Source: Thermoplasmata archaeon
GTDB taxonomy: Archaea > Thermoplasmatota > Thermoplasmata > Thermoplasmatales > Thermoplasmataceae
Assembly (NCBI GenBank): GCA_021797735.1
Contig: JAJZZE010000025.1
Location: forward strand, 1-63,208
Length of the DNA stretch: 63,208 nucleotides
Reading direction: 5' to 3'
Below, piece after piece: positions 53,559 to 62,291 of the stretch. The notes under the pieces are model-generated. The model was not told where the DNA came from. It ran no database searches and saw only the letters and a program-made list of their open reading frames with translations. Position 1 is the stretch's first letter. Each line of letters starts with the position of its first letter. Both the position numbers and the translations under genes were made by a program.

Positions 53559-54233
53559 ATGGACATAGAAGAAAAAATTGCGGGAGAAATTACAGTATCG
53601 GATAACCCTGGCACAACTATTAAAAAATGGCGTGAAGAATTTTCAATATCGCAGATGGAATTATCAAAATATATGGAAGTATCGCCATCCGTTATAAGTG
53701 ATTATGAATCTGGAAGAAGAAAATCCCCGGGAGCAACGTCAATAAAAAAAATAGTTAATGCACTTATAAAAATAGATGAAAAACGTGGAGGCCATTTATT
53801 GAGAAGATATAACAGCGGTATACCATCCGATGCTTTACTGGATATAAAAGATTATGACCACGATATAGGTCTGGAATACATATTGCCAAAAATAAAAGGA
53901 AGATCATGTTCAGGTGCAGATTTAAAAAGGAATATTAGAGGATATACAATGATTGATGGAATCAATGCAATATTGAAATTTTCATATGCAGAATATACAA
54001 AGCTCTATGGGTGGTCAAGCCAGAGAATTATATTTATTACCGATGTTTCATATGGCAGGAGCCCCATGATAGCCATAAGGGCACATCCATTGAAACCTGC
54101 AGCAGTTGTTTACATACAGCCAGGAAACGTTGATGAGCTGGCCATAAAATTATCTGAAATTGAAAACATACCATTAATAAGAACAGATATGGACCATAAA
54201 TCAATATCCAGTGTCATGAATTTATTAAGATGA
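53559..54233 (+). CDS. XRE-family transcriptional regulator (COG1709 type)
   Basis: A 224-residue archaeal regulator. The HTH_3 domain is in residues 20-65 (ISQMELSKYMEVSPSVISDYESGRRKSPG), followed by a C-terminal region (VYIQPGNVDELAIKLSEIEN) conserved in archaeal homologues. It probably binds DNA as a dimer; targets unknown. Its 3' end overlaps the convergent ftsY by 9 nt. Confidence 0.85.
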   Translation: MDIEEKIAGEITVSDNPGTTIKKWREEFSISQMELSKYMEVSPSVISDYESGRRKSPGATSIKKIVNALIKIDEKRGGHLLRRYNSGIPSDALLDIKDYDHDIGLEYILPKIKGRSCSGADLKRNIRGYTMIDGINAILKFSYAEYTKLYGWSSQRIIFITDVSYGRSPMIAIRAHPLKPAAVVYIQPGNVDELAIKLSEIENIPLIRTDMDHKSISSVMNLLR

Positions 54234-55217
54234 AAATATTTTATTTAAATACCAGCTTACATCGAATTTCATTAAATCCTCCATATTCTGGCCGGTACCA
54301 ATAAACAATATTGGTTTTTTTATTTCGGTTGATATGCTGATTATTGCACCACCTTTTGCATCTGTATCCAGTTTAGTTAATATTACTCCATCGTAATTTA
54401 TCTCTTTTGAAAACGTGTTCGCCTGCTCAATAACATCCTGTCCTATCATTGCATCTAAAACAAGCAATGTTAAATCTGGTTTCGCGACCCTTTTAATTTT
54501 TTTCATTTCATCTAACAAATTTTTATTTGTATTCATTCTTCCTGCAGAATCTATTAAAACGTAATCCATATGCCTTGCCTTTGCATGGTCTATTGAATCA
54601 TATGCAACCGACGCGGGGTCACTTTTAAAATCATGTTTTATTACCTCTACACCTATATTATCACCCAAAATCGATAACTGTTCTATTGCACCGGCCCTGA
54701 ATGTATCGGAGGCTGAAATAACGACCTTTTTACTGTTATTTTTTAACAGATATGCCATTTTTGCTATTGTTGTTGTTTTGCCTGTGCCATTTATCCCCAG
54801 AAATAATATAATATACGGTTTCTTATCAACATTTAATATATCTATTGAATTATCGTTATTTTTATTTATTAGATTCTTTATAACCATTTTTAACTGTTCC
54901 TCTATGATATCATAATCCATTTTTCTCTTTATCTTTCCGAGATTATTTTTTAATGATGTTACTATCGTTTCAGTAGCATCAAAGGTAACATCTGATTCTA
55001 ATAAAATCTGTTCTATACTGTCCTCAATTTCGTCTCTTTTTATTACCCTTATGTTCCTTTCATTTCCTTCTCTAATTTTAGGAGCTCCTTTATTTTCATG
55101 ATAAATATTTTCACTATTTTTTATGCCCTCATTTTCAGTGCTGTTTTCATCAATTTTCTCATTGCCCTCATCGTTAGAAAACATTTCAGAAAATTTCTTT
55201 TTAATTTTATCAAACAT
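54225..55217 (-). CDS. ftsY: signal recognition particle receptor FtsY
   Basis: A 330-residue SRP-GTPase that docks ribosome-SRP complexes at the membrane. After an acidic N-terminal tail (residues 12-50) comes the NG domain: P-loop LGINGTGKTTTIAKMA, DTFRAGAIEQL, DSAGRMNTNKNLL, and TKLDTDAKGGAIIS. Four nt after the prefoldin gene, as in many archaea. Confidence 0.95.
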   Translation of the reverse strand: MFDKIKKKFSEMFSNDEGNEKIDENSTENEGIKNSENIYHENKGAPKIREGNERNIRVIKRDEIEDSIEQILLESDVTFDATETIVTSLKNNLGKIKRKMDYDIIEEQLKMVIKNLINKNNDNSIDILNVDKKPYIILFLGINGTGKTTTIAKMAYLLKNNSKKVVISASDTFRAGAIEQLSILGDNIGVEVIKHDFKSDPASVAYDSIDHAKARHMDYVLIDSAGRMNTNKNLLDEMKKIKRVAKPDLTLLVLDAMIGQDVIEQANTFSKEINYDGVILTKLDTDAKGGAIISISTEIKKPILFIGTGQNMEDLMKFDVSWYLNKIFSS

Positions 55218-55220
55218 TAC

Positions 55221-55616
55221 TTACTTCCCCTGTGATCTCTGAATACTGTATACAAGTGCATCATAATTATTCTGTGCCATATCCTTCTGCTTAATTAAAC
55301 TATTATATGTGTCATTTAAACCTTTTATATTATCCTGCAGCCTTTTTATTGTTTTTTCCTTTTCCTCTTCTATAAATACGCTTGATCCTATAGGTACTAT
55401 AATATTCCCAGGATTCAGTGTTGCCTTTGAAAAAAGACCTGAACCTATAGAGATTTTTACATCATTTGAATTCTGGTATTCATTATCATTCAAAAACGAT
55501 AGGGTTTCATTTGATTCCTCTAATGTTTTTAATAATAAATTTAGCCTCTGGTCTATATTATCTATCAAATTCTTTAAATAATCAAGCTGTTCCATTATAT
55601 TATTTTCATCTGCCAT
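55221..55616 (-). CDS. pfdA: prefoldin alpha subunit
   Basis: A 131-residue subunit of the prefoldin chaperone, which passes unfolded protein to the thermosome. The coiled-coil arms flank a central beta hairpin ISIGSGLFSKATLNPGNIIVPIG-like region with G-S-G-L-F-[SV]-K, the family signature, and IVPIGSSVFIEEEKEK continues it. Standard length. Operon with pgk and ftsY. Confidence 0.9.
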   Translation of the reverse strand: MADENNIMEQLDYLKNLIDNIDQRLNLLLKTLEESNETLSFLNDNEYQNSNDVKISIGSGLFSKATLNPGNIIVPIGSSVFIEEEKEKTIKRLQDNIKGLNDTYNSLIKQKDMAQNNYDALVYSIQRSQGK

Positions 55617-56855
55617 TTAACTACCTCCAAATATTTTTTTATTTTCTATTAACGAATCTATTACTGGAATTGAATCACCGGATAAATAATTTATTAAAGC
55701 TCCACCACCTGTTGAGATATAGTCAATATTGTCCGATAAACCAAGGCTGTTTATAGCATTTATTGTATGGCCACCACCGGTTATTTTCATAGCATTACTA
55801 TAGGCAACATTGGTGAAAACTTCCCTTGTACCAATAGAATACTCATTTATTTCATACATACCCATTGGTCCATTTAGAAAAATACTCTTTGCCTCGTCTA
55901 TGTATTTCTTAAACTTCATTATGCTTTTCATGCCTATATCTGCTATAAGCTCATTATCAGGTATTTTTGACTTTAAATTTACTGATTTTTCCGATGGGTT
56001 TAATATAAAATCTTCAGGCAAAATAATCCTATTATAATATTTTTCTATCAAATACCTGCAAATTTTTATTAGCTCCTCATAATTTTTATTGTTTTTAGTT
56101 ATAAAATCAATATTTCTTTTACCTATATCATAACCGAGAGTCCATAAAAATATATTTGCCGCAACACCACCGAATATAATATTATCAACAATATTCTTAT
56201 CAAAGAAGTTTTTTGACACCCTGATTGCATCGTTTATCTTTGAACCTGCCAGTACTGCCAATTTTGGCCTGCTTTCCGAAAATTTGAATTTATTTAACAT
56301 TGCTATCTCTCTTTCCATTAGTTTTCCTGCAATGTTCGGCTTAATTTTTTTAAATCCCGTTAATGTTGTCTGTGGCCTGTGGATTGTTGCAAACGAATCT
56401 ATTATATAATAATCAAATAACGGTGATAATGACTTTACTATATGTGTATTTTCAACGATTTCATCATCAAAATTTATCGCAACCTCCTCACTGTAAAATC
56501 TTGAGTTTTCAAGCATGATTATATCTCCGTTTTTCATTTCCCTTATGGATTTTTTAGCTTCCTCACCGAATAAAGAATCTACAAATTTTATATCCCTTTT
56601 AATTATTTTAGATAAATGCAATGCGTGGTATCTTAAGGATATAAAATCGGAATCACCCGGCCTGCCCTGATGTGCAACTATCACAGTTTTTGAATTTCTC
56701 AATTCGTTTATTGTATATATATAGGATTTAAACCTTGAATCATCAAGTATCTCATCAGTTATAGGATTTATTGGAGAATTTATATCTATTCTTAAATAAA
56801 CCATTTTATCTGTAAAATCAAAATTATCCATTGTAAAAAATGGGAATTTAGTCAT
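55617..56855 (-). CDS. pgk: phosphoglycerate kinase
   Basis: A 412-residue glycolytic kinase (1,3-bisphosphoglycerate plus ADP to 3-phosphoglycerate plus ATP). N-terminal substrate site [49 protein letters not shown] and the C-terminal [10 protein letters not shown] and [17 protein letters not shown] are canonical. The usual K-x-x-D-x-N-V-P reads RIDINSP, an archaeal-style variant. Its stop is directly followed by the pfdA start. Confidence 0.95.
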   Translation of the reverse strand: MTKFPFFTMDNFDFTDKMVYLRIDINSPINPITDEILDDSRFKSYIYTINELRNSKTVIVAHQGRPGDSDFISLRYHALHLSKIIKRDIKFVDSLFGEEAKKSIREMKNGDIIMLENSRFYSEEVAINFDDEIVENTHIVKSLSPLFDYYIIDSFATIHRPQTTLTGFKKIKPNIAGKLMEREIAMLNKFKFSESRPKLAVLAGSKINDAIRVSKNFFDKNIVDNIIFGGVAANIFLWTLGYDIGKRNIDFITKNNKNYEELIKICRYLIEKYYNRIILPEDFILNPSEKSVNLKSKIPDNELIADIGMKSIMKFKKYIDEAKSIFLNGPMGMYEINEYSIGTREVFTNVAYSNAMKITGGGHTINAINSLGLSDNIDYISTGGGALINYLSGDSIPVIDSLIENKKIFGGS

Positions 56856-56941
56856 GTATAGTAATTCATATGATATATAATATTATTTTTGAATAAACTA
56901 ATTTTATAAAATTTTAATAATAATTTATTTATTATGTTATT

Positions 56942-57295
56942 ATGATAATAATTCCAGTTGATGAAAACAATAAAACTGAAATAGCATCCAGGGCCAGATT
57001 TTTGTTAATTCTGAACGATAATTATAATATTGTTGAGAAAAGGGATAACCCCGCACTGGCATCAAAAGAGAAGAGGCCATCTGTTGCCAGGGAAGCCGTA
57101 AAAATGAATGCCACATATATTGCACCCCACGGATCACTGTGTATGCCATCAAACTCCATTATTAAAAGGAATAAAATACCCGTCAAAGTTTCCGGCGTGC
57201 ATGAGGATTTTAATCATTTAAATCTGAAGGATCCTGATTTTTATGAAGTATTCTATTCATCCATGCTTGCAATTTCTGAGCATTTAAAAAAATAA
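56942..57295 (+). CDS. NifX/NifB-type dinitrogenase-cofactor-fold protein (tentative)
   Basis: A 117-residue protein that starts MIIIPVDENNKTEIASRARF, close to the start of NifX/NifY/NafY-type and similar Fe-S or cofactor-carrier domains (I-A-I-P-V-D-E). The rest has no recognisable cofactor residue apart from GSLCMPSNS. Leaderless-like ATG at 56942. Function unknown; assignment by N-terminal pattern only. Confidence 0.5.
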   Translation: MIIIPVDENNKTEIASRARFLLILNDNYNIVEKRDNPALASKEKRPSVAREAVKMNATYIAPHGSLCMPSNSIIKRNKIPVKVSGVHEDFNHLNLKDPDFYEVFYSSMLAISEHLKK

Positions 57296-57333
57296 ATTGA
57301 TAATATTTTTATAAACAATTGCGATAATATACA

Positions 57334-57945
57334 ATGTATATACCGGATGAGTTTAATGTAAAGGATTTAAAAAAGATTATAAGTTTTATAAATGATAATA
57401 ATTTTGGATTGCTTTTGAGTATTCATGATGGTGAAATATACAATACACAGATACCGTTACTACTAGCATATGAAAATGATAAAATTATATTAAAAGGACA
57501 TATGGCAAGGAAAAATAAACAGTGGATATATGCCAAAAATAACAGGGTTACTGTTCTGTTTCAGGGGCCACATCATTACATATCACCACTGTATTATAAT
57601 GATAAGGAATCTGTGCCTACATGGGACTATGTTACTGCAAGGGTAGATGGTGTAATGGAAATGTTAGATAAAGAAGAAACAGAATTATTTCTTATGGATT
57701 TATCAAAATATTTTGATACGGAATGGTTTAAGGAAGAGAATTACAGAAAGGATTATTACAAAAAAATGGTGAATGAAATAGTGGCTTTTAAAATAAATGC
57801 TACCAGTGTAAAAGCAAAATACAAACTCAACCAGAATAAGGGGATAGATGATATGAGAAGTGTATCTATGAATCTATCAAAATTAAATAACGAAAATTCA
57901 AAACTGATATCCGCCTATATAAACGACATCCTCTCTTCCGAATAA
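57334..57945 (+). CDS. PaiB-like FMN-binding split-barrel protein
   Basis: A 203-residue protein of the FMN-binding negative regulator (PaiB) family. MYIPDEFNVKDL, KGHMARKNKQW, LFQGPHHYISPLYYNDKESV and PTWDYVTARVDG follow the family pattern exactly (G-H-x-A-R, G-P-x-x-Y-I-S-P, P-T-W-x-Y), and the C-terminal KAKYKLNQNKGIDD motif is also present. Role in archaea is unclear. ATG 57334 is behind a TTTTTATAAACAA box. Confidence 0.88.
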   Translation: MYIPDEFNVKDLKKIISFINDNNFGLLLSIHDGEIYNTQIPLLLAYENDKIILKGHMARKNKQWIYAKNNRVTVLFQGPHHYISPLYYNDKESVPTWDYVTARVDGVMEMLDKEETELFLMDLSKYFDTEWFKEENYRKDYYKKMVNEIVAFKINATSVKAKYKLNQNKGIDDMRSVSMNLSKLNNENSKLISAYINDILSSE

Positions 57946-57976
57946 CTTTTATATTCATAAATAATTAGCGTATCAT

Positions 57977-58049
57977 GGGTTTGTGGGGTAGCCTGGTATC
58001 CTTCCAGCTTCGGGAGTTGGAAACTCCGGTCCAAATCCGGACAGACCCA
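57977..58049 (+). tRNA. tRNA-Pro (anticodon CGG)
   Basis: A 73-nt cloverleaf: acceptor GGGTTTG pairs CAGACCC (one G-T pair), D-arm GGGTAGCCTGGTATCCT, anticodon stem CCAGC/GTTGG with loop TTCGGGA (CGG anticodon, G37), variable AAAC, T-stem TCCGG/CCGGA and loop TCCAAAT, then A73. The TGGGGTAG D-arm start and G37 are typical of archaeal tRNA-Pro. Odd: T-loop position 55 is C instead of U (normally pseudouridine). A TTTATATTC box A-like element lies upstream. Confidence 0.9.
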
Positions 58050-58210
58050 TTTATAATAGAGTATGAGTTATTTTTTTTGTCTCTTTTTTTAGAAGTTTTC
58101 TTTATATACTCAAAAATTACACACTAATATATAAATTCTCATATCCATAAAAATGCAGATAAAATTAACAACTAATACCTAATGATGCGGGAATTTAGGA
58201 AAATAGTTTA

Positions 58211-58444
58211 TCACTCATATAGATCTTCTCTTTTAAAGCTCCACTTTTTCATTTTTATTCCCCCGTTCAATAACCTCTTATTCTCATTAAGAAGTGCCTG
58301 GTCGTCATTCTTCAGCCATTTATCAAGTGCTTCGTTGAAGGCCATCGCAAGAGCTCCTTTCTTATTTCCATACTTCAACGTGGCCTTTTCCCTGAATCTT
58401 TTTTCAAGTGTTTCGTCTAGATTCACAGTTACTGTTTTACTCAT
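58211..58444 (-). CDS. ribbon-helix-helix DNA-binding protein
   Basis: A 77-residue protein (MSKTVTVNLDETLEKRFREK onward) of the ribbon-helix-helix type seen in CopG and VapB antitoxins: a short strand, then two helices (KGALAMAFNEALDKWL). It is alone, with no toxin gene next to it within the window. An inverted repeat at 58475-58499 fits autoregulation. ATG 58444 is preferred to a Met three codons upstream. Confidence 0.7.
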   Translation of the reverse strand: MSKTVTVNLDETLEKRFREKATLKYGNKKGALAMAFNEALDKWLKNDDQALLNENKRLLNGGIKMKKWSFKREDLYE

Positions 58445-58474
58445 GAAATACAAATAACTTGAAAAATATTAAAT

Positions 58475-58499
58475 ATTTACATTTTTCATTAATGTAAAT
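58475..58499. promoter_or_regulatory. inverted repeat upstream of the RHH gene
   Basis: ATTTACATT-N7-AATGTAAAT, perfect 9-bp arms, 31-55 nt upstream of the RHH start, partly over its AT-rich TATA-like stretch. RHH proteins bind such repeats. Confidence 0.5.
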
Positions 58500-58587
58500 T
58501 CTTGTGATATTTAAATGTCGATTGGAGGCATATTCAGGTTAGAGCTAAAGGACTAACCATTGCTCTCTCTTTCAAAAATAACCATGC

Positions 58588-58695
58588 CTTTTTACATCGC
58601 AAGAAAAGGCCATGGAGGTAGCTCCACAGATTATTCACAACTTCAAATCTCCTAAATATGAATCAGTTAATCAAACTTCAACTGGAAAATAGGAT
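58588..58695. repeat. 108-bp direct repeat, copy 1
   Basis: Begins CTTTTTACATCG and contains GGCCATGGAGG and CACAGATTATTCACAAC, ends AATAGGAT. A second copy at 59829-59936 differs at six positions. Nothing in it looks coding; the pair brackets 1.1 kb that holds two small genes. Confidence 0.75.
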
Positions 58696-59284
58696 ATCAG
58701 GATGTTATTTTTGGTCTACTATGTGAAGGGGATGGTCAGGTATAACTAGGGGTGAACTGTCAGCCGTCCACTCTACGGAGGGATGTCTTGTGGATTTGGA
58801 TCCACTTTTCACAATTCATTCCTGATCACAATGGCTAATAAGCAATTTTTTCCAAGTAGTGGATCCAATAGGTATATGCTCAGTGATCGTTTACCTCCTG
58901 AATGAATGTGAGTGCACAAGAAAGTTCGTAAAGGAAAATGAGGGAAAGATAGTGGTAGCTATATAAAAATATATAAAACTCATAGGGAAATAAAGAGAGA
59001 AAGTAGATATAATCTAGAAAATAATGCAATTCTTAACAGTAAACTTAAGGTCGATAGGAGAGCAAATAAAAAATAGGTTGAGTGGAGATACCCCTGGATA
59101 GGAAATTTTTTAATTCTACAATTAATTTAATATAAGTAGACCCGTAACACAAGAGTATATACAATAGATGGCGGTAGGGTGAGATAATAGGTGGGATACC
59201 TGCATTAGTTGAGAAGCTTGATAAGACGCTTGGAATGAATTCATTCATTAAATGATTGTGATGGTAAGGGTTAAGATTTCTAAT
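58696..59284. other. 589-nt gap, no supported gene
   Basis: Only short open scraps, e.g. RGELSAVHSTEGCLVDLDP near 58745-58800 and VYLLNECECTRKFVKENEGK near 58885-58945, each cut off by stops. These could be remains of a transposase or of a lost element gene. No RNA structure recognised. Confidence 0.3.
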
Positions 59285-59302
59285 AGTTACCTATAGGTAA
59301 CT
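59285..59302. promoter_or_regulatory. perfect 18-bp palindrome before the small-gene pair
   Basis: AGTTACCTATAGGTAACT is an uninterrupted palindrome, adjoining the CTTTATAATATATT TATA-like box (59301-59314) of the gene starting at 59330. It should act as an operator. Confidence 0.6.
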
Positions 59303-59329
59303 TTATAATATATTAGTGTATTTCCATTT

Positions 59330-59545
59330 ATGGTAGATAACAAAGAGAGTGCTGTCATAAAAATTCGAAAGAGTACCCTAAAGGAAATAGAGAATGCCAG
59401 ATCCAAGGCAATTGAGCTTGCGAGGAAATCCGGAAACAGGGAACTAGAACAAGCATTAAATTCAATGGGAACCGGTGCTTTTGCTTCGTATCTTTTATTC
59501 AAGGGAATTGAAAGACTAGAGGAACTGAACAATCTTGCCAACTGA
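59330..59545 (+). CDS. small protein of a paralogous tandem pair, first copy
   Basis: 71 residues, two predicted helices: IRKSTLKEIENARSKAIELA, then GNRELEQALNSMGTGAFASY and a short tail. The family is not recognised. Residues about 25-55 align with the next gene (G-N-x-E-L-x-x-A-L-x-x-M-x-x-x-x-x-A-x-Y-L). ATG 59330 follows a TATA-like box and the palindrome. The N-terminus IKIRKSTLKEI has some likeness to ribbon-helix-helix proteins. Function unknown. Confidence 0.6.
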   Translation: MVDNKESAVIKIRKSTLKEIENARSKAIELARKSGNRELEQALNSMGTGAFASYLLFKGIERLEELNNLAN

Positions 59546-59735
59546 TGATTTTGAGACTATATACGCCAGTTCGGGAACAAGAAAACTTTTGGGTGATCTG
59601 AAGAATAAAGAACAGGCCAATGCGATAAGTGAGGGAAATATAGAATTAGCTATTGCACTGGAATGCATGGATGTGGATAACTATGCTGAATACCTCATTA
59701 AGATTCAACTTCGAAAGGGGAGCTTTCTACCATAA
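59535..59735 (+). CDS. small protein of a paralogous tandem pair, second copy
   Basis: 66 residues from a TTG at 59535 that overlaps the end of the first gene by 11 nt. TRKLLGDLKNKEQANAISEG then NIELAIALECMDVDNYAEYL match the first protein helix for helix. The overlap suggests translational coupling. It lacks the basic N-terminus of the first copy. No recognised family. Confidence 0.5.
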   Translation: MPTDDFETIYASSGTRKLLGDLKNKEQANAISEGNIELAIALECMDVDNYAEYLIKIQLRKGSFLP

Positions 59736-60332
59736 CTCTTGAATAGAGTTTTATGGACATTACGAATTCAAAAAAATAGTACCCCTCTTATTACAATAGT
59801 TTTGCAAAACCAGATAAAAAATATTTCACTTTTTACATCGTAAGAAAAGGCCATGGAGGGAGCTCCACAGATTATTCACAACTTCAAATCTCCTAAATAT
59901 GAATCAATTAATCAAATTTCAGCTGTAAAATAGGATCCCATGAAGTAACTATTTTCCGAATGTTGTTACTGCATCTGATGAACGATTAAATAGCATTTTC
60001 ATAAATATGGACACAGTGCCTGCTGATACATTGTATATTAGTGAATTGCTGGGTTTGCGGTTATTTGTACTGGAATCACATTGAAAATTATTGAGAATGA
60101 ATGAAATTAATACATCTCTCTAATCATCTCTAATACTGGTTTTCATGAGTATATCAATGAAGCTATACAGATACTATGACAATTATATCCAGTTGGATGA
60201 ATACATGTTTTTTGTATGATTTTCCCTGAAAAATACCTGGTACATGAAGATTTATACTGTGTGTGGTAACTACTACCTATATGACTGTTATACCGCACAA
60301 TCCTTTATGAGTATATATTACATGTTATACTT
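59736..60332. other. 597-nt gap with the second 108-bp repeat, otherwise no gene
   Basis: Apart from the repeat at 59829-59936 I see only short, stop-ridden reading frames (e.g. around 59940-60150). No transposase, RNA gene or inverted repeat can be supported. Confidence 0.3.
59829..59936. repeat. 108-bp direct repeat, copy 2
   Basis: Same sequence as 58588-58695 except six substitutions (about 94 percent identity), same orientation. The repeat-to-repeat distance is 1241 nt. Confidence 0.75.
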
Positions 60333-60470
60333 ATGGTTAGATTGAATAAAAATACCAATAATGATACGCTTGTCGTGAGGAAAATAGACATGGAAACTTA
60401 TAAACAGTTCAGGCAGAAAACAATAGAGAATAATATCCCCGACACTGTATTTCTCATCAATCATGTTTAG
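60333..60470 (+). CDS. short ribbon-helix-helix-like protein, possibly truncated
   Basis: 45 residues: MVRLNKNTNNDTLVVRKIDM then ETYKQFRQKTIENNIPDTV. The VVRKIDMETYKQFRQK stretch resembles small archaeal DNA-binding proteins of the RHH type, normally somewhat longer, so the gene may be shortened by the stop after FLINHV. Start ATG 60333. Confidence 0.4.
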   Translation: MVRLNKNTNNDTLVVRKIDMETYKQFRQKTIENNIPDTVFLINHV

Positions 60471-60498
60471 GATCTGGAAGTGCAGGTACAATACAATT

Positions 60499-61041
60499 CT
60501 ATTGTGCGATACGTGCACCGCATTCTGGACAGAATTTGGTATTTTCATCTATCAGGGCTTTGCATGATGTACATCTTATCTTTATAACTTCCTTAACACT
60601 CTGGCTCTGTTCTGGCTTTGACTGAGTCTCTACAGTCGGTTGGGGATTAATGACAATATTGTGCGTTGTGCCCCCTGTCACATTTCCTTGGGTTTGAGTG
60701 ACGTTACCTGACTTTGCGGCCGCTATTTGAGTTATCCAAACCTGAGGCTCATTAACAGTAAATTTCATTATGCTCCCATCTGCATTTATAGTAAATTCAT
60801 GTTTTTTAAATATGAACTCTTTCTTCTTATCCGCTATAAGAATGGATGTAAGTGGAATGTTTAATAATACTATATCCTTTTTTTGTTTCCCAAAGAGACC
60901 AGACTTTACCAATTTTGTGGTCTCCAGTGCTAGTCTCTTGTTGGTAAGTATAAGATTACCTACTTCCCCTCTATTTCCTGTAGTAGCTCCATGTTCTGTT
61001 AATAAAACAAATTCACCTGCATCAAATAACATAAAACGCAA
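60499..61041 (-). CDS. PH-like domain plus C-terminal zinc ribbon
   Basis: 180 residues in three parts: an N-terminal PH/GRAM-like domain (residues 8-105, with NLILTNKRLALETTKLVKSG), a Gln/Thr/Asn-rich linker (110-145) and a C-terminal zinc ribbon (RCTSCKALIDENTKFCPECG, two CxxC). No membrane segment. Similar PH + zinc-ribbon proteins occur in archaea and bacteria without known function; the PH signature is shared with the gene at 20217. Confidence 0.7.
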   Translation of the reverse strand: MRFMLFDAGEFVLLTEHGATTGNRGEVGNLILTNKRLALETTKLVKSGLFGKQKKDIVLLNIPLTSILIADKKKEFIFKKHEFTINADGSIMKFTVNEPQVWITQIAAAKSGNVTQTQGNVTGGTTHNIVINPQPTVETQSKPEQSQSVKEVIKIRCTSCKALIDENTKFCPECGARIAQ

Positions 61042-61379
61042 TTTTCTGCATTAATATAAACTTTTCCATTCAGAAATATTGTCACACCGGTTCAGAGTCC
61101 ATAGCAGTTGAGACAAAACAAGATAGAATTTCCGTTCTGAAATAATAACGTTAATATATTTCTAAATTCTTTCCCTAGGTATATAAGAAAATGACCGAAA
61201 CTGGCAAAATATGATTTGAATACAGCCCTGAAAATCATTAATTAGATAAATTCTTATAAAATTATTAAATTAATAAAATATAAAATTCTAACTAAAAGCT
61301 TAATTTATTATAAAAATTATATATAAAAATGCATATTATTAAATCAAAAATCTATATATAAATTTAAAATATTGCTCTA
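61042..61379. other. 338-nt gap, no gene seen
   Basis: Very AT-rich, especially 61240-61370, with TTTATTATAAAAATT-type stretches and no coding-like frame. It should hold the promoters of the neighbouring genes (60499 minus, 61380 plus). Confidence 0.35.
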
Positions 61380-61592
61380 TTGTTGCTCTATATTAAAGTT
61401 CATAAAGGCGATAACAGAATAATTGCTAATGGCAATAAAATTGATATATACACATCAAAACCATCTGTTAATAACAAGGCAAATTTAGATATAATAAACC
61501 AGTTGTCACATTATTATATAAACTATAGCAATATAAAAATACTTCACGGATTAAAAAGCTATAGTAAAGTTATAGATATTACAAGGGACTGA
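61380..61592 (+). CDS. DUF167 (UPF0235/YggU) family protein
   Basis: 70 residues from a TTG start (61380 or 61383), LLYIKVHKGDNRIIANGNKI, then KPSVNNKANLDIINQLSHYY and IKILHGLKSYSKVIDI. The order V-K-V-x-x-x-A-x-x-x-x-I, x-P-x-x-x-x-K-A-N, G-x-x-S-x-x-K is the DUF167 signature; function of the family is unknown. No ATG is available upstream. Confidence 0.72.
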   Translation: MLLYIKVHKGDNRIIANGNKIDIYTSKPSVNNKANLDIINQLSHYYINYSNIKILHGLKSYSKVIDITRD

Positions 61593-61871
61593 TGCTATTT
61601 AACAAAATATTTATAAAAAATTAAAATTTATAGATTTACTACCAAATACTCCTTTTCTAAATTGTCCTTAGAATAATGAAGTCCATCACCAATATTTACC
61701 TTTGACATTAGTGGCACAAACTCCATTTTTCCTCATTTTCATAATTAAAACTAAAACACTGTTGAGGAGGAATTAGAAATCTCCACCCGTTCCTAAATTA
61801 TTAATTTCTCTTTCACTACGTTTCTGATATATATTTACCAACTTTTCCATCTATTGTGCCTTTCCTCCTTT

Positions 61872-62195
61872 TCAATAGTTCATATCCGAAAGGTGTTTAT
61901 ACTCCACTGGATATGTATTATATTGTTTTATAATCAATTTATTGCTACCCTTAATTTCAATCAATATATCAATTCTCTTCATATATTTTCGTGCTATAGA
62001 TAAAATACCACTTTTTACTAAATTTCTAAGCATTCCGGGCGGATATGAACCTGATGCCTCCTGCATTATTTTCTCATTATATTTGCTAGCCGCTTTTATA
62101 CCTTCGTTTATTGAATCATACGAAAATCTTGCCCCAACTAATTTTTGGAGGAATTTATTTTGTCGACATACTTTCTGGTTCAGTGGATTAGAAAT
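61872..62195 (-). pseudogene. 5'-truncated open reading frame
   Basis: 107 codons open on the minus strand without any ATG, GTG or TTG in the first 43 (starts NPLNQKVCRQNKFLQKLVGA, ends YKHLSDMNY). The basic, helical N-terminus and the SYPPGMLRNLVKSGILSIAR segment look genuine, so this is probably the end of a larger gene. A separate open stretch in another frame continues upstream to about 62376 (contains GQAYLEVDVQQYQPALVYF), which supports a frameshifted pseudogene. Confidence 0.35.
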
Positions 62196-62291
62196 TCAAT
62201 AATACAAATTCCCACTTTATTGATATGATTAACCTCTCAAGCTTTATTAAAACATTAATGTAACTATAGACGTCAATAAAATAAACCAGTG

